Source: Candidatus Aenigmatarchaeota archaeon
GTDB lineage: Archaea; Aenigmatarchaeota; Aenigmatarchaeia; QMZP01
DNA: 32,454 bases
Direction: 5' to 3'
NCBI GenBank assembly: GCA_016783545.1
Contig: JADHWJ010000010.1
Span: 1 to 32,454 of the forward strand
Positions 15,476 to 21,973 of this stretch are shown here, piece by piece. Below the pieces are notes generated by a model. The model was not told the origin of the DNA. It did not search any database and was given only the letters and a program-made list of their open reading frames with translations. Position numbers and translations under genes: made by a program. Positions within the stretch are counted from its first letter, which is position 1. Each line of letters opens with the position of its first letter.

Positions 15476-15772
15476 ATGTATCATTCTTCAATATCAGATG
15501 AAAGAGAAAGAAAAGTTGTTGATTTAGTGCATACAAATGCTAATAAAAAGGTTGACAAAGACCAGATAACCGCTGAAACACCATTTTCTGATTTAGAGAT
15601 TTATGGTGAAGACAAAGTGGGGATTTTAGTAGATATTGATGAAGAATTTGATATAGTACTAGATGATCCAAGTTATATACATAGTGATGATTGGGTAACT
15701 GTTGGTGATGCATTTGAATATGCAGCAAAACATTCTGATAAAGAACAAACTGCTGTTACCAAAAGCGATTAA
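15476..15772 (+). CDS. Acyl-carrier-like protein lacking the carrier serine
   Basis: A 98-residue acidic protein with the four-helix ACP pattern: ISDERERKVVDLVHTNANKK, TPFSDLEIYGEDKVGILVDI, DEEFDIVLDD and DDWVTVGDAFEYAAKH. In ordinary carriers helix II begins with Asp-Ser-Leu, whose Ser bears phosphopantetheine. Here the aligned triplet is D46-K47-V48, so the prosthetic group cannot attach. It may be a structural or regulatory relative. It follows the PadR-like gene by 20 bases and may be co-transcribed with it, which hints at a lipid link. Confidence 0.7.
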   Translation: MYHSSISDERERKVVDLVHTNANKKVDKDQITAETPFSDLEIYGEDKVGILVDIDEEFDIVLDDPSYIHSDDWVTVGDAFEYAAKHSDKEQTAVTKSD

Positions 15773-15833
15773 TAAAGCTTTTAAACCCTTTTTATATAAT
15801 TACCATATACAGTTAAATTAAGGAGTAAAAATT

Positions 15834-16199
15834 ATGGCAATAGCAAAATTTGAGGTTCCCAAGGAACTTGCTGACAAGGTTTATGAAGCCGTAACTCTGG
15901 CAAAAACTAATGGGAAGGTAAGTAAGGGTGTCAATGAGACTACAAAAGCCATAGAAAGAGGTATTGCAAAACTCGTAATCATAGCAACAGATGTAAGCCC
16001 AGAAGAAGTGGTAATGCATCTTCCATTGCTTTGTGATGAAAAACAGATACCTTATGTTTTTGTACCTTCAAGAGAAGAGCTCGGAGTGTCAGCTGGCATA
16101 GGAGTTCAGACATCTTCAATTGCAATCACAGAAGAAGGTGAATCAAAGAAACACATAGAAGAGATTGCAGCAGAAGTTACAAAGCTCAAAGGGAAATAA
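15834..16199 (+). CDS. rpl7ae: Ribosomal protein L7Ae
   Basis: The 121-residue kink-turn RNA-binding protein of the 50S subunit, also a core component of archaeal C/D and H/ACA RNPs and of RNase P. Family features are [53 protein letters not shown] and a hydrophobic tail helix. AAGGAG lies about eight bases before the ATG, and a TATA box (TTTTTATATAAT) around 15789-15800 starts the operon. The next gene begins directly after its stop. Confidence 0.97.
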   Translation: MAIAKFEVPKELADKVYEAVTLAKTNGKVSKGVNETTKAIERGIAKLVIIATDVSPEEVVMHLPLLCDEKQIPYVFVPSREELGVSAGIGVQTSSIAITEEGESKKHIEEIAAEVTKLKGK

Positions 16200-16400
16200 A
16201 TGAAAGAAAGATGTATTGTATGTGGTACTGAAACAGGAATTGATAAAAATACACCTGTTAATGAAAGGGAACTTTATATAAGCGGTATCGGACAATTATG
16301 TTATAAATGCCATGTTGAAACAACTGACCCGGAAATGGCTAAACGACAAAGAGTTAATGAGGAAATAAGGGAAAGAATATGCCAATATCAGCAGAGATAA
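16200..16400 (+). CDS. Small zinc-finger protein in the L7Ae-S28e operon (66 aa)
   Basis: Four cysteines in two pairs (CIVCGTE near residue 5 and CYKCH near residue 38) predict one zinc finger. The C-terminal third is a charged helix (PEMAKRQRVNEEIRERI). It begins at the base after the L7Ae stop and overlaps the S28e start by 22 bases, so it is translated within the ribosomal operon. The family is not recognised. A role in ribosome assembly or translation is inferred from position only. Confidence 0.75.
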   Translation: MKERCIVCGTETGIDKNTPVNERELYISGIGQLCYKCHVETTDPEMAKRQRVNEEIRERICQYQQR

Positions 16401-16576
16401 TACAAATAATGGGAACACTTGGAGTAAAAGGAGTGAGAAGGGTTAGAGCAAGGGTTCTTGATGGAAACGATAAAGGAAAAGTTATTACAAGGAATGTTTC
16501 TGGTCCTCTTAGAGATGGTGATGTTATACTTCTTAAAGACACAACAATGGATTCTGAGGGAGGATTCCAGAGGTGA
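16379..16576 (+). CDS. rps28e: Ribosomal protein S28e
   Basis: A 65-residue 30S protein with an OB-like fold. Diagnostic segments are GVRRVRARVLDGNDKGKVI, RNVSGPLRDGDVILL and the end motif DTTMDSEGGFQR. Length fits archaeal S28e. The start overlaps the preceding zinc-finger gene and the stop lies within the ribosome-binding site of L24e. Confidence 0.96.
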   Translation: MPISAEIIQIMGTLGVKGVRRVRARVLDGNDKGKVITRNVSGPLRDGDVILLKDTTMDSEGGFQR

Positions 16577-16581
16577 TAAAC

Positions 16582-16776
16582 ATGAAATGCTCAGTTTGCA
16601 ATGAAACAATTCCTGAAGGAAAAGGAAAGATGTTCGTCAAGAACAATGGAAGGATTTTCTATTTTGACAAATCCAAATGTGAGAATAATTTTAAGATGGG
16701 AAGGGAGATTAAAAAGCTGAAATGGGCCAGAGTAAAGGAAACTGTAGAAAAACCAGCACCTAAAACAAAAAAATAA
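16582..16776 (+). CDS. rpl24e: Ribosomal protein L24e
   Basis: A 64-residue 50S protein with the L24e zinc finger: KCSVCNETIPEGKGKMFV and then FDKSKCENNFKMGR. The last finger residue is in the CENN segment, so the set may be Cys3 plus a non-Cys ligand or a partial site. The ATG at 16582 follows AGAGGTG; an in-frame GTG at 16573 lies inside that site. The Lys- and Pro-rich tail is typical. This is the last backbone gene before island B. Confidence 0.95.
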   Translation: MKCSVCNETIPEGKGKMFVKNNGRIFYFDKSKCENNFKMGREIKKLKWARVKETVEKPAPKTKK

Positions 16777-17032
16777 CCTTTAAAAGTACTAATTCTACTA
16801 ATTATTTTATCTGAACGTAATATTCGCTCTCAAAGGCAATTTTACTATCTTTCGTATATTCAGAACTAACAACGTGTTGGTTCTCTAGAGAATAGTAGTT
16901 TTCTTACTTTTAGGACTATTTCTTAAATCATTTTAACTGTCTGGGAATAGTCTTGAGTAGAAAGGAGTGCTTATCGAAGCAAAAATTGTATTGGCATTTT
17001 ATAGACATGGCGCGCACTTTGAGGAGAATGTG

Positions 17033-18058
17033 ATGGCAAGACCGGTGACGTTGTTTACGGGTCAGTGGGCAGATCTCCCATTGGCAACACTGGCGGAGAA
17101 GGCGGCAGGTTGGGGATACGAGGGGTTGGAGCTTGGCTGCTGGGGCGATCACATGGACGTACGCAAAGGCGCCGAGAGCAAGGAGTACTGTGACGGACAG
17201 AAGGCCATTCTCGAAGCGAACGGGCTAGAAGTTTGGGCCATCAGCAACCATCTAGCCGGCCAGCTTGTGCTCGACAACATTGAGCCACGCCACATGCAGT
17301 TCTGCGGCGACGAAGCGATCACCACAGAATTCGAGGAGGCAGGCTACATCACGCCCGAAATCGAGAGAGCCGTTCACGAGTGGGCCATCGAAGAGATGAA
17401 GTGCACAGCCCGGGCGGCCAGGAATCTCGGAGTCGAGGTGGTCTGTGGTTTCACCGGCAGTTCGATCTGGCACATGATCTATTCGTTCCCGCCAGTCGAT
17501 GATGCGGACATTGATGCCGGCTTCGAGTTGCTACTCGAGCGGTGGGATCCAATTCTCGATGTCTTCGAGGAATGCGGTGTCATGTTCGGTCTCGAGGTGC
17601 ACCCTACTGAGATTGCGTATGATATCGTGACTGCTGCACGCGCGATCGATGCCCTGGGAGACCGCGAAGAGTTCGGATTCAACTTCGATCCGAGCCATCT
17701 TCAATGGCAGAGCGTGGATCCGGTTTGTTTCATTAAGGAGTTCAGCGACCGGATCTATCATGTCCATATGAAGGACTGCGCTGTCACACTCAACGGTCGC
17801 GCAGGAATCCTGAGCTCACATCTGAACTTCGGCGACCCGAACCGGGGCTGGGACTTTCGGTCACTCGGTCGCGGCGACGTTGAGTTCGAGGAGATCATCC
17901 GGACCCTCAACCAGATCGGATACAATGGCCCGCTCTCGGTAGAGTGGGAGGACAGCGGCATGGACCGAGAGCACGGCGCTGCCGAGGCCTGCAAGTTCGT
18001 GAAGGAGATAGACTTCCCGCCGAGCGAGCAGGCATTCGACGCCGCTTTCGATGAGTAG
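17033..18058 (+). CDS. Sugar phosphate isomerase/epimerase-like TIM-barrel protein
   Basis: A 341-residue protein of the AP_endonuc_2/xylose-isomerase-like TIM superfamily. Probable metal and catalytic residues are E188 and H190 (GLEVHPTE), D219 and H222 (NFDPSHL), H243 and H245 (YHVHMKD) and E304 (LSVEWEDSGMD). The ATG at 17033 has GAGGAG six bases upstream; the in-frame GTG at 16967 abuts its ribosome-binding-like sequence and is unlikely. The neighbouring oxidoreductase suggests joint catabolism of a sugar or polyol. Such pairs are common in bacterial sugar-use operons. The specific sugar is unknown. Confidence 0.88.
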   Translation: MARPVTLFTGQWADLPLATLAEKAAGWGYEGLELGCWGDHMDVRKGAESKEYCDGQKAILEANGLEVWAISNHLAGQLVLDNIEPRHMQFCGDEAITTEFEEAGYITPEIERAVHEWAIEEMKCTARAARNLGVEVVCGFTGSSIWHMIYSFPPVDDADIDAGFELLLERWDPILDVFEECGVMFGLEVHPTEIAYDIVTAARAIDALGDREEFGFNFDPSHLQWQSVDPVCFIKEFSDRIYHVHMKDCAVTLNGRAGILSSHLNFGDPNRGWDFRSLGRGDVEFEEIIRTLNQIGYNGPLSVEWEDSGMDREHGAAEACKFVKEIDFPPSEQAFDAAFDE

Positions 18059-18072
18059 TTTCTGAATCGTTG

Positions 18073-18103
18073 TAACAGGGCTCTCTGGACCGGGGCCCTG
18101 TTA
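18073..18103 (+). terminator. Hairpin between the two island B genes
   Basis: TAACAGGGC (18073-18081) pairs perfectly with GCCCTGTTA (18095-18103), 15 bases after the stop. It lacks a T-run, so it may attenuate or protect an mRNA end rather than terminate fully. Confidence 0.45.
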
Positions 18104-18148
18104 TCACCTCTCTTGAATCAATGTTGGACAATGGAGGGTTAGAAACCC

Positions 18149-19384
18149 ATGATAAGTTTTCCAGATAGAGTGCCTGACCAGATCAGAGTGGGGCTTGTTG
18201 GACCAGGTCCTGAGGCGTTTATTGTTCAGCACCACATAAACGCCATGAGGGAAACAGGTCTGTTCGACATCACCGGAGCGGTCTGCCAGAACGCGAAGTT
18301 TTGCGGATGGACGGCGAAGAACCTTCGTATACCCGAGTCGCGGGTGGATCTCAATCTCAATTGGCTACTCCACAAAGTCGCTCTGATGGAGGAGACACCT
18401 GATATCATCGATATTGCCACGCCGACACATCTGCATGCCGAGCAGGTCATGCTTGCGCTGGATCACGTCGACATGGTTGTCTGCGACAAACCCCTGGTTA
18501 CGACATGGAAGGAATTCTGCGCGATCAGGGACAAGATGGACACTAGTCAGAGTATCGTCATCACATACAATCATCGTTTCTTCGAGCCTGTTCAACGGCT
18601 CCGGGCGATGGTCAATGACGCAAAATCCATTGGCTGTGACATTGACAACGTGTCGAGTTGGTTCTTTCAACAATGGCTCCTGGAGGACCCAAAGAACCGA
18701 CAGAGTGCCTGGCGGAAGGTCCACCCACTCGGCGGGGCATGGGACATCTGGACCCATGCGTACGACCTCATGAGTACGGTTCTCGGTTGCGATGGCGTCG
18801 ATGTCAGTGAATCTTCGCTGGTGCAGAATGGTGCTCATGGCGGCGCTGCCCTTGATACAGGGGATTGTATCGTGACCTTTGGTGATGACCGTCAGGCGAA
18901 TATCGGGTTCTCCCAGGCGAAAGAGGGACATCAAGACGACATTGGTAGCATGCTCCGTATCGAAGGTGTTTGGTGGATGTGGCGCCTGGAGATGAGCGGC
19001 GGGGACGTGCTCTGGATGTCAACAGCGCCCGAGCCCAGCCCCTGGAACATGGGAGACTGGAAGCCGATCTTCCGTGGGTCAGAAGAGGCCTTCAAATATG
19101 AAGAGAGTGCGGCCTTCGAGAAGACACCGCCGGGGCATTCGATGGGCTGGCCGGATGCCTGGTACACCCTCTGGGCGTCGATCGCTGGTTACTATTATCA
19201 GGTGTTCACTCCTGAATTCGGGACGGACAATCTCCACCCAGCGATGCTGCTCGACATACCGCTTATGGATGAAGGCGGCGAGCAGATCACCAAGTTCGTG
19301 CTGGCTGCTGCCAAATCATTCGAACAGGAAGGTGCGGATGTGAGCTTCAAGTCGATCGAAGAGGAAGATGATGAAGCTGAGTAG
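18149..19384 (+). CDS. Gfo/Idh/MocA-family oxidoreductase
   Basis: A 411-residue NAD(P)-dependent dehydrogenase family member. The N-terminal Rossmann fold has GLVGPGPEAF (15-24), IDIATPTHLHAEQVMLAL and CDKPL (112-116), the equivalent of the EKP motif. The C-terminal domain has GGAWDIWTHAYDL (195-207), carrying the usual catalytic Asp and His. GGAGGG precedes the ATG by about 11 bases. It follows the TIM-barrel gene by 90 bases and ends before an intrinsic terminator, forming a two-gene unit. The substrate is probably a sugar, inositol or derivative. The acidic tail (EEEDDEAE) is unusual. Confidence 0.9.
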   Translation: MISFPDRVPDQIRVGLVGPGPEAFIVQHHINAMRETGLFDITGAVCQNAKFCGWTAKNLRIPESRVDLNLNWLLHKVALMEETPDIIDIATPTHLHAEQVMLALDHVDMVVCDKPLVTTWKEFCAIRDKMDTSQSIVITYNHRFFEPVQRLRAMVNDAKSIGCDIDNVSSWFFQQWLLEDPKNRQSAWRKVHPLGGAWDIWTHAYDLMSTVLGCDGVDVSESSLVQNGAHGGAALDTGDCIVTFGDDRQANIGFSQAKEGHQDDIGSMLRIEGVWWMWRLEMSGGDVLWMSTAPEPSPWNMGDWKPIFRGSEEAFKYEESAAFEKTPPGHSMGWPDAWYTLWASIAGYYYQVFTPEFGTDNLHPAMLLDIPLMDEGGEQITKFVLAAAKSFEQEGADVSFKSIEEEDDEAE

Positions 19385-19417
19385 CACCAACCTTCAGACG
19401 AATCCAGAAAGTTCGTC

Positions 19418-19449
19418 AGCACAGATACGACGTTGTGTCTGTGCTTTTT
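19418..19449 (+). terminator. Rho-independent-type terminator of island B
   Basis: AGCACAGA (19418-19425) and TCTGTGCT (19438-19445) form a perfect 8-bp stem that can extend by about three further pairs. A TTTTT run (19445-19449) follows at once. This is the classic bacterial arrangement, 33 bases after the oxidoreductase stop. Confidence 0.85.
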
Positions 19450-19522
19450 ATTGTCGTGTAAGAGGGATAAAACAACAATAAAACCTTTAAAAATATTATT
19501 CTAATATTCTTTATATTGTAGA

Positions 19523-19542
19523 AATTACTTTCAAAAGTAATT
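19523..19542. repeat. Inverted repeat in the AT-rich spacer between islands B and C
   Basis: AATTACTTT and AAAGTAATT are separated by two bases. It could be an operator or recombination site for the downstream small-protein operon, but it could also be chance in AT-rich DNA. Confidence 0.35.
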
Positions 19543-19657
19543 CTATTATCACTAGCTTTTTTCTATTCAGAGAGAACCAGAGACTTTTTCAGGGTCAGCA
19601 CTATTTCTCAGGAAATCTAAGTGTCCCTGGAAGGTCTTGTGTTTAGGGGAAGAAAAG

Positions 19658-19816
19658 ATGGATGTTGTTATCATGATGCTTTTCTTCGCGTTCGTTGTAC
19701 TAACATTCTTGTCAGTGAACATGGCATCGTTTGGTATTCTCATTTCCACAGCTATTCTTGGCGGGATCTTGATAGTATGGATTTCTTCAATAGCATTCGT
19801 GCGTCGGTTTTTGTGA
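19658..19816 (+). CDS. Small membrane protein 1 (52 aa)
   Basis: The frame starts at an ATG preceded by AGGGGA. It encodes two hydrophobic helices (about residues 3-20 and 24-46) and a short basic end (FVRRFL). There is almost no soluble part. The stop overlaps the ribosome-binding site GAGGAG of the next gene. It is the first of four consecutive tiny membrane proteins. The family is not recognised. Confidence 0.6.
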   Translation: MDVVIMMLFFAFVVLTFLSVNMASFGILISTAILGGILIVWISSIAFVRRFL

Positions 19817-19825
19817 GGAGATGAC

Positions 19826-19942
19826 ATGGAAGGCAACGGATACAAAAAGCATTACAGGCAGATAGTTGTCCGATGGGAGGTTACGGCTGTTGTGCTTCTG
19901 GCACTGTTCGCTGGGATTTTCATGATCTATTGGCTATGTTAG
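19826..19942 (+). CDS. Small membrane protein 2 (38 aa)
   Basis: The ATG at 19826 has GAGGAG upstream. The product has a basic N-terminus (GYKKHYRQIVVRW) and one membrane helix (VTAVVLLALFAGIFMIYWL). By the positive-inside rule the N-terminus faces the cytoplasm. The stop overlaps the GGGGGAG ribosome-binding site of the next gene, indicating coupled translation. Confidence 0.55.
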   Translation: MEGNGYKKHYRQIVVRWEVTAVVLLALFAGIFMIYWLC

Positions 19943-19950
19943 GGGGAGCC

Positions 19951-20109
19951 ATGAAGCGGATAACGAACATATTTCCGATCGGTGCAGGAACGATACTTGT
20001 TGGGGCTGTAGTTGCCGAGCGATGCTCTGTCGTTGGCACTGCTATCGCACTGGTAGGTGCTGCGATGATCGTGGTCGGCATTATTATGGTCATCCGAAAT
20101 TCGACATGA
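19951..20109 (+). CDS. Small membrane protein 3 (52 aa)
   Basis: The ATG at 19951 follows GGGGGAGCC. Two Gly/Ala/Val-rich helices (IFPIGAGTILVGAVVA and VVGTAIALVGAAMIVVGIIM) are joined by a short Arg-Cys turn. The high glycine and alanine content suggests tight helix packing. The family is not recognised. It is part of the same run of tiny membrane genes. Confidence 0.6.
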   Translation: MKRITNIFPIGAGTILVGAVVAERCSVVGTAIALVGAAMIVVGIIMVIRNST

Positions 20110-20124
20110 TTTGGAGACAATGAC

Positions 20125-20277
20125 ATGTTTCCATTCGACCGAAGAAAAAGGGTACGACTGCAGATGCGGTGTATCATTATAGCCGCCATAGCCATACTCT
20201 TTCTGATATTCTTTGTCTTTAATAACAGTGGGAGCTGTGAACTGCAGAGAGTTGACCCATCACAGTTTGGCGGGTGA
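20125..20277 (+). CDS. Small membrane protein 4 (50 aa)
   Basis: Starts at the ATG at 20125, with a GGAG about nine bases upstream. A strongly basic N-terminus (FDRRKRVRLQMR) precedes one membrane helix (CIIIAAIAILFLIFFVF), and a short C-terminal tail carries one Cys (SGSCELQRVDPSQ). The predicted topology puts the tail outside. A lipobox is not evident. The ACP gene follows 33 bases later. Confidence 0.55.
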   Translation: MFPFDRRKRVRLQMRCIIIAAIAILFLIFFVFNNSGSCELQRVDPSQFGG

Positions 20278-20310
20278 AGTGAAAATCAACTGTACCGAAA
20301 GGAGGGACCA

Positions 20311-20583
20311 ATGTCCGAGAGAGTAGAGGACCAACTGAAGGAGATGATTGTCGATCGGCTGTTCCTCCAGATCTCGCCTGATGAGATTGGCGATGAGACT
20401 GATCTGGTGGAGACACACGAAGTTGATTCAGTCCAGCTCCTGGAGATTGTCATGGGGCTGGAAGAGGTGTTTGGCGTTTCGTTCGATGATGAAGAGTTCA
20501 GCCTGGAGATATTCGCGACAGTCAGCAGCATCGCAGATGCTGTCCGGGCAAAGCTCAAAGGAGAAACCGATGGGGAAGACTAA
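20311..20583 (+). CDS. Acyl carrier protein
   Basis: A 90-residue carrier protein. The phosphopantetheine site is D39-S40-V41 in ETHEVDSVQLLEIV, followed by the typical GLEEVFGVSFDDEE and a last helix (VSSIADAVRAKLKG). AAAGGAGGGACC lies directly before the ATG. Unlike the archaeal-type relative at 15476, it keeps the serine. No fatty-acid or polyketide genes accompany it; it sits between small membrane proteins and a zinc-ribbon protein, so it may be a dedicated carrier for an unknown thioester product. Confidence 0.88.
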   Translation: MSERVEDQLKEMIVDRLFLQISPDEIGDETDLVETHEVDSVQLLEIVMGLEEVFGVSFDDEEFSLEIFATVSSIADAVRAKLKGETDGED

Positions 20584-20929
20584 GGCTGAGATGAAGCTGA
20601 TTCACCGTAAGAAACGAAGGAATAGACGTCCGACCAAGGGCCTCATGAGAAGGGAGCGTCGTGCAAGGGAGGCAGGATATTCTAGCCTGGCTGAGTATGT
20701 TCAGAAGGTGGGCAAGCCCAGGGAGAAGGTTTCGTATTTTTACGAACCGCCCAAACCAACTCCGAAAGCCCCAGAACCTCCGAAGCCCAAGTCAACTTCT
20801 AACACGAGACAGTTCAAGTGTACGTGGGGGGAATGCAAGGGGAACATATTCACGGCAAAATCCTCAGTGGGTGGTGGAATGCCGGAGTGTCCGAGATGTG
20901 GCTCATCTATAGATGTACACGCAGCCTGA
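20570..20929 (+). CDS. Basic zinc-ribbon protein (119 aa)
   Basis: The ATG at 20570 overlaps the ACP end by 14 bases and has AAAGGAG upstream inside that gene. The N-terminus (1-55) is very basic (HRKKRRNRRPTKG, MRRERRAREAGY). A proline-rich linker (PPKPTPKAPEPPKPK) follows, then a C-terminal zinc ribbon with C84, C89, C107 and C110. The layout suggests a nucleic-acid-binding protein. The family is not recognised. Overlap with the ACP gene implies coupled expression. Confidence 0.75.
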   Translation: MGKTKAEMKLIHRKKRRNRRPTKGLMRRERRAREAGYSSLAEYVQKVGKPREKVSYFYEPPKPTPKAPEPPKPKSTSNTRQFKCTWGECKGNIFTAKSSVGGGMPECPRCGSSIDVHAA

Positions 20930-20944
20930 TAAGGAGGAGAACCA

Positions 20945-21178
20945 ATGCCTGGATTTGAAGGTGACGGGCACTACGAATGCGTGGTAGTGCCAGATGTGGA
21001 AGGGGCATTCGAGGTCGGTGAACTCTACTACGCATTCGAGGAAGGTAGCGCCGTCATGGTTTATGACGATGCGCATGGCGATATCGAGTTCACTGAGGAA
21101 GAGTTCGAGCGCTGCTTCGAGGTTGACGAGCTCGACGACGACGCGCCGGAGGGCGACCCTGCGTTGGTTGACAAATAG
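20945..21178 (+). CDS. Small acidic protein (77 aa)
   Basis: AAGGAGGAG lies just before the ATG. The protein is highly acidic (FTEEEFERCFEVDELDDD) with a likely small beta-rich fold at the start (HYECVVVPDVEG, then FEVGELYYAFEEGSAVMVYD). Acid content contrasts with the preceding basic zinc-ribbon protein. The family is not recognised. Confidence 0.65.
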   Translation: MPGFEGDGHYECVVVPDVEGAFEVGELYYAFEEGSAVMVYDDAHGDIEFTEEEFERCFEVDELDDDAPEGDPALVDK

Positions 21179-21199
21179 GCAAATCCCTACGTACCGTAG

Positions 21200-21880
21200 G
21201 AAAAGAAGGAGGATGTTTCGACCTCTACGACGTTCGTGTTGGTCGCGTCTGACGGTGAACGGCGATTTCTACACACAATGGGCGCGAACGCTGTTTTCTG
21301 TGCCGAAGACGTGAACATGGAGATTGTCAAGCAGGCCAAGATTCTTCACGTGGCCGGTACGTACCTCATGCCCACATTCGACGGCGAACAGACCGCAGAG
21401 ATTCTGCGGCAAGCCAGGGAGGATGGTGTTCGCACTTGTCTGGATACCGCCTTCAACGACCGGCTCGATGAGCAAGCGTGGCGGGATGGGATCTTCCCAT
21501 GTCTGCCTTATCTGGATTTCTTTGTGCCCTCAATGGAGGAAGCGGAAGAGATTACGGGCAAAAGCGATCCCGCGAAGATGGCAGCAGTCTGTCATGACAA
21601 AGGCTGCGAGATCGTCTGCATCAAGATGGGAGGAGAAGGGTGCTATGTCTCAGACAGTGGTCACGGCATCCAAATCCCGAAGTTCGATGTCGAGGCCAAG
21701 GATACGTCCGGCGCCGGAGACTGCTGGTGCGCAGGATTCCTGAAAGGCGTGCTCGAAGGCTGGCCTCTCGAAGAGTGCGGACGATTCGGTAATGCTGTGG
21801 CGGCCTTTGGTGTCCAAGCCATTGGCTGTAGCACAGGCGTGACATCATTTGACGAGATCAAGGAGTTCATGAGTTCATAG
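21200..21880 (+). pseudogene. PfkB-family sugar kinase, 5'-truncated
   Basis: The C-terminal two thirds of a ribokinase/PfkB kinase. The open frame begins after a stop at 21197-21199 and enters mid-domain at DVSTSTTFVLVASDGERRF. It keeps the ATP-site and anion-hole motif DTSGAGDCWCAGFL with the catalytic Asp, but about the first 100 residues, including much of the substrate site, are missing. The only in-frame starts (GTG at 21236, later ATGs) lack a proper ribosome-binding site and give about 214 residues against roughly 310 expected. A short palindrome (CCTACG-TAC-CGTAGG, 21186-21200) sits exactly at the break. It is probably a dead gene or a junction artefact. Confidence 0.8.
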
Positions 21881-21973
21881 TTTCAGAAAGGAGGAAAGCA
21901 GCATCCTGGATGTTTTACATGTTACGTCCCTGAATGAGGTGGGGAGTACCTTGAGTAGAAGGAGAGACTGAAA

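Larger units (their letters stand above)
16950..19450. other. GC-rich island B
   Basis: Composition rises sharply around 16950-17000 and falls again near 19450. The segment holds two plus-strand genes with bacterial-style Shine-Dalgarno sites, a hairpin between them and an intrinsic terminator at the end. AT-rich sequence resembling the host lies on both sides. AACCTTTAAAA stretches occur at about 16775 and AAACCTTTAAAA at about 19476, upstream of islands B and C respectively, and could be archaeal promoters. No integrase, IS or att site is visible. Confidence 0.65.

Noticed and set aside
16967-17032. GTG start for the TIM-barrel gene
   Set aside because: The GTG directly abuts AAAGGA with no spacing, while the ATG at 17033 has GAGGAG at proper distance and matches the expected domain start.
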